Assembly (NCBI GenBank): GCA_963666825.2 | Contig: OY763044.2 | Location: forward strand, 3,286,001 to 3,350,000 | Length of the DNA stretch: 64,000 nt | Reading direction: 5' to 3' | Source: Saccharicrinis sp963666825 | Lineage (GTDB): Bacteria; Bacteroidota; Bacteroidia; Bacteroidales; Marinilabiliaceae | Part shown: positions 56,037-64,000 of the stretch, in pieces | How the letters are laid out: each line of letters starts with the position of its first letter | Position numbering within the stretch: position 1 is the first letter of the stretch | Translations under genes and position numbers: made by a program | Notes under the pieces: model-generated | What the model was told of the DNA's origin: nothing | Seen by the model: the letters and a program-made list of their open reading frames with translations, nothing else | Database searches by the model: none

Positions 56037-57092
56037 TTAATTTATATAATTAGGGTTTACAAATAATATACTCCACCAATACCAATCTCCGGATTTACTT
56101 TTTGAGGTAAAAGTTAACAAGGCTCTTCTTGTATTCTCTGGCATTTTAAGATTTACAGATATTACACCTTCTTTATAAGAAAATACATCCGATCTATATT
56201 GATTATTAAAAAAGCAATTTAAGGAACTAAAATTATAGAAATCATCCAACTTAAGTTCAAGAAAGTACTCCTGCCCTTCAGTCAATTGTATTGGCCCATG
56301 TTCATTCATTTTAATGGGCAAAGCTTTCATTGCTATTCTTTGCTTAAACTTATCCATACCAAAATGAACTCCTGAAGCCGGAAACCTGGGAATAGCATAT
56401 AAATTAGAATTTCGATCCCAAACTCCTGAGTTTTGGGCAAAGGCAACCTTATATCCTCTTTGCTTTAATATTTGCTCCATATTATTATCAAACTCACCGT
56501 ATGGATAAACATATACAGCAGGAACAAAGCCTAAATTATCCTCAAACGATTTTTCTGACAGTTCAAGATCTTCAATAAATTTCTGCTCTCGTTCATCTTT
56601 TGTTGTATTCAAAAAATATGGATGTGCATGAGAGTGAGATCCAACCTGAATCCCGGCCTTAACCAGCTCTTTTATTTGGTCCCAGTTCATGTAATCAGAC
56701 CACCCAACACTTTCTGTATTTATAAATACAGTAGCCTTGCAATTGTATTTTTTTAAAAGTGGAAATGCATTTTTATAAAAAGACAAGAACCCATCATCTA
56801 CAGTTATAAAAACAGCAGGCTTAATGCTATCTATATTTCCTTTTATTAATTGCTCTACAGTATATGTCTGATAATGGTTATTTGCGAGGTACTTTAATTG
56901 ATCTTCAAAATCCGTTATCGTTGTATTTGTTGAAGGATATCTGTCATCTCCAAATCTATGATAGACCAAACCAACCGCATTAAAATTATCGCTAAATGCA
57001 ATTGCTTTTGTCTTACTATCCTGAGAAACGCAGGCGTTGGAAATCATTAATATTACACAGCTAATCCAGCAAACTTTTCCAAATTGTATCAT
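56037..57092 (-). CDS. Polysaccharide deacetylase (NodB domain), exported
   Basis: This 351-residue protein is an exported carbohydrate esterase 4-type deacetylase. Catalytic motif 1 is TVDDGF (Asp pair), motif 2 is HSHAHPYF (His ligands), and VYPYGEFD is motif 3. A C-terminal beta domain follows the catalytic domain. The signal sequence ends near ISNACVSQ, so a lipoprotein is possible. It overlaps the upstream glucosaminidase gene by 32 bases. Together the two suggest remodelling of peptidoglycan or another N-acetylated glycan in the envelope. Confidence 0.88.
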   Translation of the reverse strand: MIQFGKVCWISCVILMISNACVSQDSKTKAIAFSDNFNAVGLVYHRFGDDRYPSTNTTITDFEDQLKYLANNHYQTYTVEQLIKGNIDSIKPAVFITVDDGFLSFYKNAFPLLKKYNCKATVFINTESVGWSDYMNWDQIKELVKAGIQVGSHSHAHPYFLNTTKDEREQKFIEDLELSEKSFEDNLGFVPAVYVYPYGEFDNNMEQILKQRGYKVAFAQNSGVWDRNSNLYAIPRFPASGVHFGMDKFKQRIAMKALPIKMNEHGPIQLTEGQEYFLELKLDDFYNFSSLNCFFNNQYRSDVFSYKEGVISVNLKMPENTRRALLTFTSKSKSGDWYWWSILFVNPNYIN

Positions 57093-57942
57093 TCTTATTG
57101 ATTTTGGCTAATGTATAGCTATCATAATTATGCAAATCGTTAAACTCTATCATGTTCCGAAGATTCTGAACATATTCAAATCTCTTTTCAGAATAATTAT
57201 TTAGATACCAGATTAATCGATAAGGATTGTCGGAATAGAGGCGCACTTCTCTGAATTGCTTGTATGCATTGGCTTTTGCAATCGTTTCAAGATAATCATA
57301 CACTGATTCAAAAATAGAATCGTACTTTCTTAGATAAACATCATTATCACCTCTTGACTGACTGGCCTTTATTCTTTTTTCGGAGGAGTTATAAGACCAA
57401 ATTCCAAAAATATTATTGCCCTCTCTACAAAATCTTGACGTTGCCCATCCACTTTCAATTGCAGCCTGTGCAAGTATTATTGAAACCGGGTTTGGAACCA
57501 AACGTTTTATGATGTCATTAACATCTTCGGTTTTATAAAATTCCTTTAAACTATTCAGATATAAAGAATCCCGCTCTGTAACGACACCATTATTTATTGC
57601 AGCATTGATTTTCAAAACCCGCTCTCTTTTTAAATCCATTTTTTTACGAGCCATAAGAACCGAAGGAAGCATCATATCCACAAACAATCTGGTTCTTTCT
57701 TTATAATGCACTTTTCTGAGATCGGGTATTGAACCATACAAGATAGGTGGTACAACGTCTGATTTAATATCAATAATAGAATCAACCGAAGTACAATTAT
57801 TCACAATAATATGAACACCCTTAATCGGAATCTCCTTATTATTATTACGATTGATAAAGTATAATACTATGCTGGCTACAACAATCCCTATAATTGGAAT
57901 ATATTTCTGCTTGGCCAGTACATTTTTAAATTCACTCTGCAT
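57061..57942 (-). CDS. Glucosaminidase (Bax-like), membrane anchored
   Basis: This 293-residue protein has an N-terminal membrane anchor (about 13-31) and a C-terminal beta-N-acetylglucosaminidase domain related to E. coli Bax and FlgJ-type hydrolases. The catalytic region is ILAQAAIESGWATSRFCREG followed by NNIFGIWSY, with the catalytic Glu in AAIESGW. It would cut glycan strands of peptidoglycan. It overlaps the deacetylase gene by 32 bases and follows the permease by 17. Confidence 0.88.
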   Translation of the reverse strand: MQSEFKNVLAKQKYIPIIGIVVASIVLYFINRNNNKEIPIKGVHIIVNNCTSVDSIIDIKSDVVPPILYGSIPDLRKVHYKERTRLFVDMMLPSVLMARKKMDLKRERVLKINAAINNGVVTERDSLYLNSLKEFYKTEDVNDIIKRLVPNPVSIILAQAAIESGWATSRFCREGNNIFGIWSYNSSEKRIKASQSRGDNDVYLRKYDSIFESVYDYLETIAKANAYKQFREVRLYSDNPYRLIWYLNNYSEKRFEYVQNLRNMIEFNDLHNYDSYTLAKINKNDTIWKSLLD

Positions 57943-57959
57943 TTTGTTTGTATTAAAGA

Positions 57960-59204
57960 TTACTCATATCTCAATGACTCAATAGGATCCAATCGCGATG
58001 CTTTTAAAGCAGGCATTAGTCCCGAAAACAGTCCAACTAATAAACAAAGAATAATGCTAATTATAATCCATCCCCATGGTACTATAAAACCGGAATTGAA
58101 AACCAGGGATAAAATATTCCCGACCAAAATTCCCAATACAACACCTCCTATACCTCCTAGCACACCAATAGTTATCGACTCCATTAAAAACTGATTACGA
58201 ATGGCTTTTTTATTGGCTCCAATAGCTTTACGAATTCCTATTTCTCTTGTTCTTTCAGTAACTGCAACCAACATTATATTCATCAATCCAATTGCGGCTC
58301 CAAATAAGGTTATAAAACCAATAACATTTGCTATAATGGTAACATTCGACAAGTTTTCAATTAACATCCGTGACAGATTATCACTCTTTGTAATATTAAA
58401 ATTATTCTCATCAATTGTTTTCAATCGTCTAACCAATCTGAATGTTCCAGTTGCTTCATTAATTGCCGCATCTACCTGAGAAGGATTATTTGCTTTTACC
58501 TCCACTTTAAATGACATTTTAGGTCGGCTAAAATATTGTCTGACGGTGCTAACCGGAAGTAAAATAATATTGTCACTCTGTCCTCCGAAACCAGCCCCTT
58601 TTTCTTCAAGTACACCAATAACTTTATATCGTCCTGAAGCTAGGGAAACCACTTTATCTAAAGCACTTATTTTATTTGGAAATAGCTTTTTGTACAATAC
58701 AGCACCTATCACAGCCACATTTCTGTTATCATCAATATCTTGTTTTAAAAATCCTCTACCCTCTTTAATTTTATGGCCTGATGTTGATATAAAATTTTCA
58801 TCAATCCCCATAACCATTACATTAGGATTGGTTTTATTGGATTCTTGCTTTACTGTAGCATTACCGGATGCAACATATGAAATAGTGACAACTGCCGGAA
58901 ATTCGAACAACTCTTTAAATTCAGTTGCTTCTTTATACGATATGTAGCTATAATTTTTAGTGCGATGACGTTTATTGCCAATTACAATATTTGAACCTCG
59001 GCTTTCAATTGTAAAAGAATTTGCACCCATACTGGTAAAATTGCTGGATATAGCAGTTTCGATAGATTTTACAGCAGTTAAAATACCTACTAAAGCGGTA
59101 ATTCCAATAACGATAATTAAAATAGTTAAGATTGTTCGAAGTTTGTTGGACTTAATAGCACCAAATGCAATCTTAATATTTTCAATGAATAATCTTGAAA
59201 CCAT
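57960..59204 (-). CDS. MacB/FtsX-family ABC transporter permease
   Basis: This 414-residue permease of the type VII ABC (MacB/LolC/FtsX) family has one N-terminal helix (about 22-45), a large periplasmic MacB-core domain and three C-terminal helices, with AVTERTREIGIRKAIGANKKAI and LMPALKASRLDPIESLRYE as family signatures. No ATP-binding subunit is encoded in the window, so the partner must lie elsewhere. It heads the operon with glucosaminidase, deacetylase and AsmA-like genes. FtsX-like permeases can activate cell-wall hydrolases, which would fit this neighbourhood. Confidence 0.9.
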   Translation of the reverse strand: MVSRLFIENIKIAFGAIKSNKLRTILTILIIVIGITALVGILTAVKSIETAISSNFTSMGANSFTIESRGSNIVIGNKRHRTKNYSYISYKEATEFKELFEFPAVVTISYVASGNATVKQESNKTNPNVMVMGIDENFISTSGHKIKEGRGFLKQDIDDNRNVAVIGAVLYKKLFPNKISALDKVVSLASGRYKVIGVLEEKGAGFGGQSDNIILLPVSTVRQYFSRPKMSFKVEVKANNPSQVDAAINEATGTFRLVRRLKTIDENNFNITKSDNLSRMLIENLSNVTIIANVIGFITLFGAAIGLMNIMLVAVTERTREIGIRKAIGANKKAIRNQFLMESITIGVLGGIGGVVLGILVGNILSLVFNSGFIVPWGWIIISIILCLLVGLFSGLMPALKASRLDPIESLRYE

Positions 59205-59441
59205 GTTGTAGGTTTGTTCTTAAATATTTTATAAATATAATAAAATGAAGTACACTTTAAACTTTTTACCTGTTATTTGGTTACTATTTAAACATGACAA
59301 AAAGCATAATAATTCTTTTTTTTGTTATTTTTGTTGTCTTCCAATTCTAAACAGAATCTAAAAAGATGTTTTAATTAACGTTTTATACTTAATCCTAAAT
59401 CTGAAATACACATTTAGAAACATTAAAATAATATAATAGCT

Positions 59442-61703
59442 ATGGCGTTTGACATTGACATGATTAAGAAAGTGTATGCCCAAATGGGGGAAAAAGTTGA
59501 AAAAGCTAGAACCATTTTGGATAAACCACTTACTCTTACTGAAAAAATCCTTTATGCCCATCTTGCTGATGAAGCGACAGAAGCATTTACCAGAGGTGAA
59601 TCTTATGTAAATTTTAATCCTGACAGGGTTGCTATGCAAGATGCTACTGCTCAAATGGCATTGTTGCAATTTATGCAAGCCGGTAAAGATAAGACTGCAG
59701 TACCTTCTACTGTTCATGCAGATCACTTAATTCAGGCCAAAGTTGAAGCAGAGAAGGATTTAGCCACAGCTAAAGTTACAAACAAAGAGGTTTACGACTT
59801 TTTAAGCTCTGTTACTAACCGTTATGGTATCGGATTCTGGAAACCAGGAGCTGGTATTATTCACCAGGTTGTATTAGAAAACTATGCTTTCCCTGGAGGT
59901 ATGATGATTGGAACAGATTCACATACTGTTAATGCCGGTGGTTTAGGTATGGTTGCTATTGGTGTTGGTGGTGCTGATGCCGTTGACGTAATGGCAGGAA
60001 TGCCTTGGGAACTTAAGTTTCCGAAGCTAATTGGTGTAAAATTAACTGGTAAATTGAATGGCTGGACTGCACCAAAAGATATTATCTTAAAAGTTGCCGG
60101 TATTTTAACGGTTAAAGGTGGTACCGGTTGTATCGTTGAATATTTCGGCGATGGAGCTGAGTCTTTATCTTGTACAGGTAAAGGAACCATTTGTAATATG
60201 GGTGCTGAAATTGGTGCTACTACTTCTACATTTGGTTATGATGCATCAATGGAACGTTATTTAAGAGCTACAAACAGAGATGATGTTGCTGATGCAGCAA
60301 ATGAGGTAAAAGATCTTCTTACTGCTGATGCTGAAGTATATGCAAATCCTGAGAAATATTTTGATCAGGTTATTGAAATTAATTTAGATGAGCTTGAACC
60401 ACACTTGAACGGTCCTTTTACTCCGGATAAAGCTACACCAATTAGTCAAATGCGTGAAGAAGCTGATAAAAACGGATGGCCATTAAAAGTTGAAGTAGGT
60501 TTGATTGGTTCTTGTACAAACTCATCATATGAAGATATTTCTAAGGCTGCTTCTGTAGCTGAAGATGCAGTTAAAAAAGGCTTAAAAGCAAAAGCCGAAT
60601 TCTCAATTACTCCGGGTTCTGAACAAGTGCGTTACACTATCGACCGAGATGGTATGGTAGATACTTTCAAGAAAATTGATGGTGTTGTATTTGCGAATGC
60701 TTGTGGACCATGTATTGGTATGTGGGCACGTTTGGGTGCTGAAAAGCAAGAGAAAAATACTATTGTACACTCTTTCAACAGAAACTTTGCAAAGCGTGCT
60801 GATGGTAATCCTAATACATTTGCGTTTGTAGGTTCTCCTGAATTAGTAACTGCTTTAGCAATTGCCGGTGATTTAGGTTTTAACCCTATTACAGATACAT
60901 TGGTTAATGATAAAGGAGAAACTGTAAAATTAGAAGCTCCAACAGGTCATGAACTGCCTCCAAAAGGTTTTGACGTTGAAGATCCGGGATACCAAGCTCC
61001 TGCTGCTGATGGCTCTAATGTAGAAGTTGTCGTATCTCCAGACAGTAAAAGGCTGCAATTATTAACTCCATTTAAAGAGTGGGATGGTCAAAATATTACT
61101 GGTGCAAAACTTTTAATTAAAGCTGAAGGTAAGTGTACAACAGACCATATTTCAATGGCTGGTCCTTGGTTAACATACAGAGGACACCTTGATAATATCT
61201 CAAACAATATGCTTATCGGAGCTGTAAACAAGTTTAACGGCGAAACAAACAAAGTTAAATCACAGCTTACTGGCGAATACGGAGAAGTTCCTGCAACTCA
61301 AAGAGCTTACAAAGAAGCAGGAATCCCAACTGTAGTAGTTGGTGACCACAACTATGGTGAAGGTTCTTCAAGAGAGCATGCTGCTATGGAACCAAGACAT
61401 CTTGGTGTTAGAGCAGTATTGGTAAAAAGTTTTGCTCGTATTCACGAAACAAACCTTAAAAAACAAGGTATGTTAGGTATAACTTTTGCCAACGAAGCTG
61501 ACTACGAAAAAATTCAGGAAGACGATACTTTCAACTTTGTTGACCTTGTTGATTTTGCTCCAGGCAAACCATTAACTATTGAAGTAGTTCATGCTGATGG
61601 TTCAAAAGATTCTATCGTTGCTAACCATACTTACAACGCTCAACAAATTGAGTGGTTTAAAAATGGTAGTGCATTAAATTTAATTAAAAAGCAAAACGCT
61701 TAA
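59442..61703 (+). CDS. acn: Aconitate hydratase
   Basis: Aconitase isomerises citrate to isocitrate. The 753-residue protein has the three 4Fe-4S ligands Cys358 (GSCTNSSYED), Cys421 and Cys424 (ACGPCIGMW), the N-terminal substrate region (GTDSHTVNAGGLGM) and the C-terminal swivel domain (GDHNYGEGSSREHAAMEPRHLG). The size matches mitochondrial-type aconitase, common in Bacteroidota. It is transcribed alone, divergent from the permease; a candidate -7 element TATTTTTG lies at 59326-59333 without a clear -33 element. It ends at a strong terminator. Confidence 0.96.
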   Translation: MAFDIDMIKKVYAQMGEKVEKARTILDKPLTLTEKILYAHLADEATEAFTRGESYVNFNPDRVAMQDATAQMALLQFMQAGKDKTAVPSTVHADHLIQAKVEAEKDLATAKVTNKEVYDFLSSVTNRYGIGFWKPGAGIIHQVVLENYAFPGGMMIGTDSHTVNAGGLGMVAIGVGGADAVDVMAGMPWELKFPKLIGVKLTGKLNGWTAPKDIILKVAGILTVKGGTGCIVEYFGDGAESLSCTGKGTICNMGAEIGATTSTFGYDASMERYLRATNRDDVADAANEVKDLLTADAEVYANPEKYFDQVIEINLDELEPHLNGPFTPDKATPISQMREEADKNGWPLKVEVGLIGSCTNSSYEDISKAASVAEDAVKKGLKAKAEFSITPGSEQVRYTIDRDGMVDTFKKIDGVVFANACGPCIGMWARLGAEKQEKNTIVHSFNRNFAKRADGNPNTFAFVGSPELVTALAIAGDLGFNPITDTLVNDKGETVKLEAPTGHELPPKGFDVEDPGYQAPAADGSNVEVVVSPDSKRLQLLTPFKEWDGQNITGAKLLIKAEGKCTTDHISMAGPWLTYRGHLDNISNNMLIGAVNKFNGETNKVKSQLTGEYGEVPATQRAYKEAGIPTVVVGDHNYGEGSSREHAAMEPRHLGVRAVLVKSFARIHETNLKKQGMLGITFANEADYEKIQEDDTFNFVDLVDFAPGKPLTIEVVHADGSKDSIVANHTYNAQQIEWFKNGSALNLIKKQNA

Positions 61704-61727
61704 TTAATACGTTTGCTACACAATATT

Positions 61728-61760
61728 AAGGCTGTTCATTTTTTGGACAGCCTTTTCTTT
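61728..61760 (+). terminator. Terminator of the aconitase gene
   Basis: A 10-bp stem AAGGCTGTTC / GGACAGCCTT (one G-U pair) with a 7-base loop is followed by TTCTTTT. Confidence 0.88.
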
Positions 61761-61806
61761 TGCATCTAGCTATTAATATCAATCATTAAAATACCAAATC
61801 GCATAT

Positions 61807-62100
61807 ATGAACTTAGTAAAAATATACTTAAATAGAATTACTGGTATCATTATTACTGTTATAAATCTATTATGGACAGGACATTGGATCTGGCTATTTC
61901 ACGATTATTATTTCACTAAAATATTATGGCTTTATATGTATCCAGACTGGGTATTGATTTTGAATATATCAATAGGACTAAGAGGTATTTACATTGGGTT
62001 CAGATTAATAAAAAACAATATCCATATTTTTAAGGCTTTATCCATTGTTATCACCCTGCTTATTTTAGGTTTATTTGTATCTTATTATGTTCCTAGCTAA
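61807..62100 (+). CDS. Small membrane protein of unknown function
   Basis: I do not recognise this gene. The 97-residue product has three hydrophobic segments (about 10-32, 45-62 and 75-95) and a tryptophan-rich WTGHWIWLFHDYY stretch between the first two. The start MNLVKIYLNRIT is preceded by AT-rich DNA as usual here. It lies 46 bases after the aconitase terminator. The coding assignment rests on length and membrane character only. Confidence 0.5.
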   Translation: MNLVKIYLNRITGIIITVINLLWTGHWIWLFHDYYFTKILWLYMYPDWVLILNISIGLRGIYIGFRLIKNNIHIFKALSIVITLLILGLFVSYYVPS

Positions 62101-62159
62101 TTTAAAAAAATAGCCAAAAATATCACTCCATGAAGAATATGCTAATTATTGAATAACTG

Positions 62160-62470
62160 TAATTCAACCTCGAACATAACCAACAAATATTCCAAACCCT
62201 CGTGCGACAAGCCAGTAACGCGGCGTATATTTTCTCAAACAGAAGTGCAGGAAATAAAATACGAGGCGTAATTCATCTGAACAGAAGCGCAGGAAGCTTT
62301 CTACACCTCATTACTTGTTAAAACACTCGTGTTTGGATACAATTATTAGGCGTAGAAACCGTCCTGCAATCTGCAGCGACTTTTATATGAGATACTATTT
62401 TGCTCCTGCACGAGTGTTTGAAACATTTTCGGTTAAAAAACACATTTCAACAAGGTTGGTTATAAAAACA
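62160..62470. repeat. Repeat-bearing non-coding island next to pheT
   Basis: The 426-base gap (62101-62526) holds a G+C-richer block. It contains GGCGTA three times (62222, 62265, 62349) and ACAGAAGYGCAGGAA twice (62239 and 62281, 42 bases apart). A perfect 11-bp inverted repeat AAACACTCGTG / CACGAGTGTTT (62321-62331 and 62409-62419) is separated by 77 bases. This resembles a degenerate small repeat element or a structured RNA; no open frame with coding character is present. Confidence 0.55.
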
Positions 62471-62502
62471 AAAAGGAGTTGCCGGACAAACCAACAACTC
62501 CT
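62465..62502 (-). terminator. Terminator of pheT
   Basis: On the minus strand AGGAGTTG and CAACTCCT form an 8-bp stem, followed by TTTTTGTTTTTA, 25 bases after the pheT stop. Confidence 0.85.
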
Positions 62503-62526
62503 CATATATCTTAATGTATAAAATGA

Positions 62527-64000
62527 TTATCTTAAAGATGCGCCAACTTCACGCTCCAGATTTTTAATCATACTACCCATTATTTTATCAATCTGCTTAT
62601 CTGTTAACGTTTTATTTTCATCTTGTAAAATAAAGTTCACAGCATACGATTTTTTACCTGCTCCTAACTTTTCACCCTCATAAATATCAAATAAAGAAAC
62701 ACTCTTTAAAAGCTTCTTCTCTGTTTTTTGAGCTACTTCCTTAATTTGACCAAAAGTAATGTTTTTATCAACCAATAAAGCCAAGTCTCTACTTACTTCA
62801 GGATACTTTGGAATCTCTTTATAAATCACTTTTTGCTTACCTGCAACTTTTAATAAGTTATCCCAGTTAAACTCAGCAAAGTAAACAGTTTCCTTCATTC
62901 CAAAGGCTTTACACAATGCAGGACTCACAATACCAAAATCAACCAAATGAATTTTATTTTTAGTAGATAAGTTCATTCCTTCAACAAAAACATCATTCTC
63001 TACTTCTGTCTCTGCTAACATTGATTCAGGAATATTTAAACGTGTCATAATTTGATTTACAACAGCACGAATATCAGCAAAAGAAACTTTCCTTTCCTGA
63101 GCATTCCAGTTAGCAGCAATCATATTACCAGTTAAAAATAATCCTAATGAATGATGCTCTGTATATTTATCTAAAGAACCCTTTTCGCCTTTAGGATTAT
63201 TCAGGCTGTAACAATTACCAAACTCAAATAATTTAAGATCAGCGTTTCTTCTGTTTACGTTATGAACCAAAGATTCTAATCCACCCATAATTAACGACTG
63301 ACGCATTCCGCCTAAATCATTACTCAATGGATTAAATAAAGCAACTACATTTTTCTCCGGGTATTTAGTAAGATCAGCATAGAATCCTGGTTTTGTCAAT
63401 GAGTTACACATAATCTCATTAAAACCTTGAGAAACCAATTGATTAGCTATAATGTTTTTTACCTTATGATCATCAGGCTTATCTGAATACACTAAAGTAG
63501 AATGAACAGCTTCCGGAATTTCAATATTGTTATATCCGTAGATTCTTAATATATCCTCAATTACATCAACTTCTCTTTGTACATCAACTCTGTATGGAGG
63601 CACTGACAATTTCATACCCACCTCATCTTCATTAAGAATATCCATTTCTAATGAGGTAACAATAGCTTTAATGGTTTCTTTAGAAAGATCTTTTCCGATT
63701 AAACGCAAAATATTTTTCCATTTTACATCCACTTCAAAATTAGCAATTGGCTCAGGATAGATATCTGTCACTTCAGATGAAATTGTTCCACCTGCAACTT
63801 CCTTTATCAACAAAGCCGCTCTTTTAAGAGCAAAAACTGTGATATTTGGATCAATACCTCTTTCAAAACGGAATGAAGCATCTGTACTTAAAGTATGACG
63901 TTTTGCTGTTTTACGAACATAAACAGGATTAAAATATGCACTCTCTAAAAATACTTTAGTTGTAGTATCCTTAACCCCACTCTTACTTCCACCAAAAACA
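62527..64000 (-). CDS. pheT: Phenylalanyl-tRNA synthetase beta subunit, 3' part
   Basis: This is the C-terminal 490 residues of PheT, which with PheS charges tRNA-Phe. The frame stays open to the window edge (SGVKDTT and RFERGIDPN are read on the minus strand between 63820 and 64000), so the gene start lies outside. Visible parts are the B5 domain (ILRLIGKDLSKETIKAIV and DILRIYGYNNIEIP), the catalytic-like core (QLVSQGFNEIMCNSL, LFNPLSNDLGGMRQSL) and the C-terminal anticodon-binding (FDX-ACB) domain (IPKYPEVSRDLALLVD). It is followed by a terminator. Confidence 0.95.
   Translation of the reverse strand, partial: VFGGSKSGVKDTTTKVFLESAYFNPVYVRKTAKRHTLSTDASFRFERGIDPNITVFALKRAALLIKEVAGGTISSEVTDIYPEPIANFEVDVKWKNILRLIGKDLSKETIKAIVTSLEMDILNEDEVGMKLSVPPYRVDVQREVDVIEDILRIYGYNNIEIPEAVHSTLVYSDKPDDHKVKNIIANQLVSQGFNEIMCNSLTKPGFYADLTKYPEKNVVALFNPLSNDLGGMRQSLIMGGLESLVHNVNRRNADLKLFEFGNCYSLNNPKGEKGSLDKYTEHHSLGLFLTGNMIAANWNAQERKVSFADIRAVVNQIMTRLNIPESMLAETEVENDVFVEGMNLSTKNKIHLVDFGIVSPALCKAFGMKETVYFAEFNWDNLLKVAGKQKVIYKEIPKYPEVSRDLALLVDKNITFGQIKEVAQKTEKKLLKSVSLFDIYEGEKLGAGKKSYAVNFILQDENKTLTDKQIDKIMGSMIKNLEREVGASLR

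Noticed and set aside
62315..62521. 68-codon frame on the plus strand next to pheT
   Set aside because: It runs through the inverted repeat and the pheT terminator; sequence shows no protein features.

Overview
The window is a 64 kb stretch of a low-GC, AT-rich chromosome from a member of the Bacteroidota. The evidence is sprA (type IX secretion), PorP/SprF-type outer-membrane proteins beside an adhesin with a gliding-motility-type C-terminal sorting domain, a seven-gene rseC-rnfBCDGEA operon, MutS2, DUF3857 transglutaminase-like proteins, and promoters of the form TTTG/TTG-N19-24-TAnnTTTG. A complete Rnf complex next to T9SS and aconitase fits a marine, facultatively anaerobic Marinilabiliales-type organism; that placement is inference. 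No tRNA, rRNA, insertion sequence, prophage or CRISPR array was seen.

Layout. 1-714 is the 3' end of recG, followed by a cation/proton antiporter. 2484-7987 is the Rnf operon with its own promoter and terminator. thiL, ruvA and the very long sprA follow (8269-17384). 17455-26641 holds an EamA transporter, a propeller-type sensor kinase, a NicO-like metal transporter, mutS2 and a receiver-PP2C response regulator. 26829-35109 holds a ferredoxin-nitroreductase, a YbiT-like ABC-F ATPase, an orphan radical SAM protein, a YfcE-like phosphoesterase, a SixA-like phosphatase, mnmA and a secreted coiled-coil protein. 35173-43789 holds a pair of DUF3857 proteins, a second nitroreductase, dapA divergent from an ACT-domain protein, a 43-residue lipoprotein and gap.

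43870-54245 is a surface cluster read on the minus strand: a 2453-residue multi-Ig adhesin, PorP/SprF, a smaller sorting-domain protein, and a second PorP/SprF. These are probably substrates and partners of the SprA-dependent secretion system. 54749-59204 is a four-gene envelope operon: FtsX-like permease, glucosaminidase, polysaccharide deacetylase and an AsmA-like protein. Aconitase, a small membrane protein and the 3' two-thirds of pheT close the window.

Most genes are ordinary housekeeping or envelope genes. The most unusual structures are: (i) a non-coding array with a strict 11-bp period between two divergent genes (about 27840-28103); (ii) an ABC-F ATPase whose defects all fall on one of its two composite ATP sites; (iii) an adhesin whose Ig modules recur in a fixed cyclic order; (iv) a catalytic/pseudo-enzyme pair of transglutaminase-like proteins; (v) an orphan radical SAM gene behind two palindromes; and (vi) a repeat-bearing island beside pheT.
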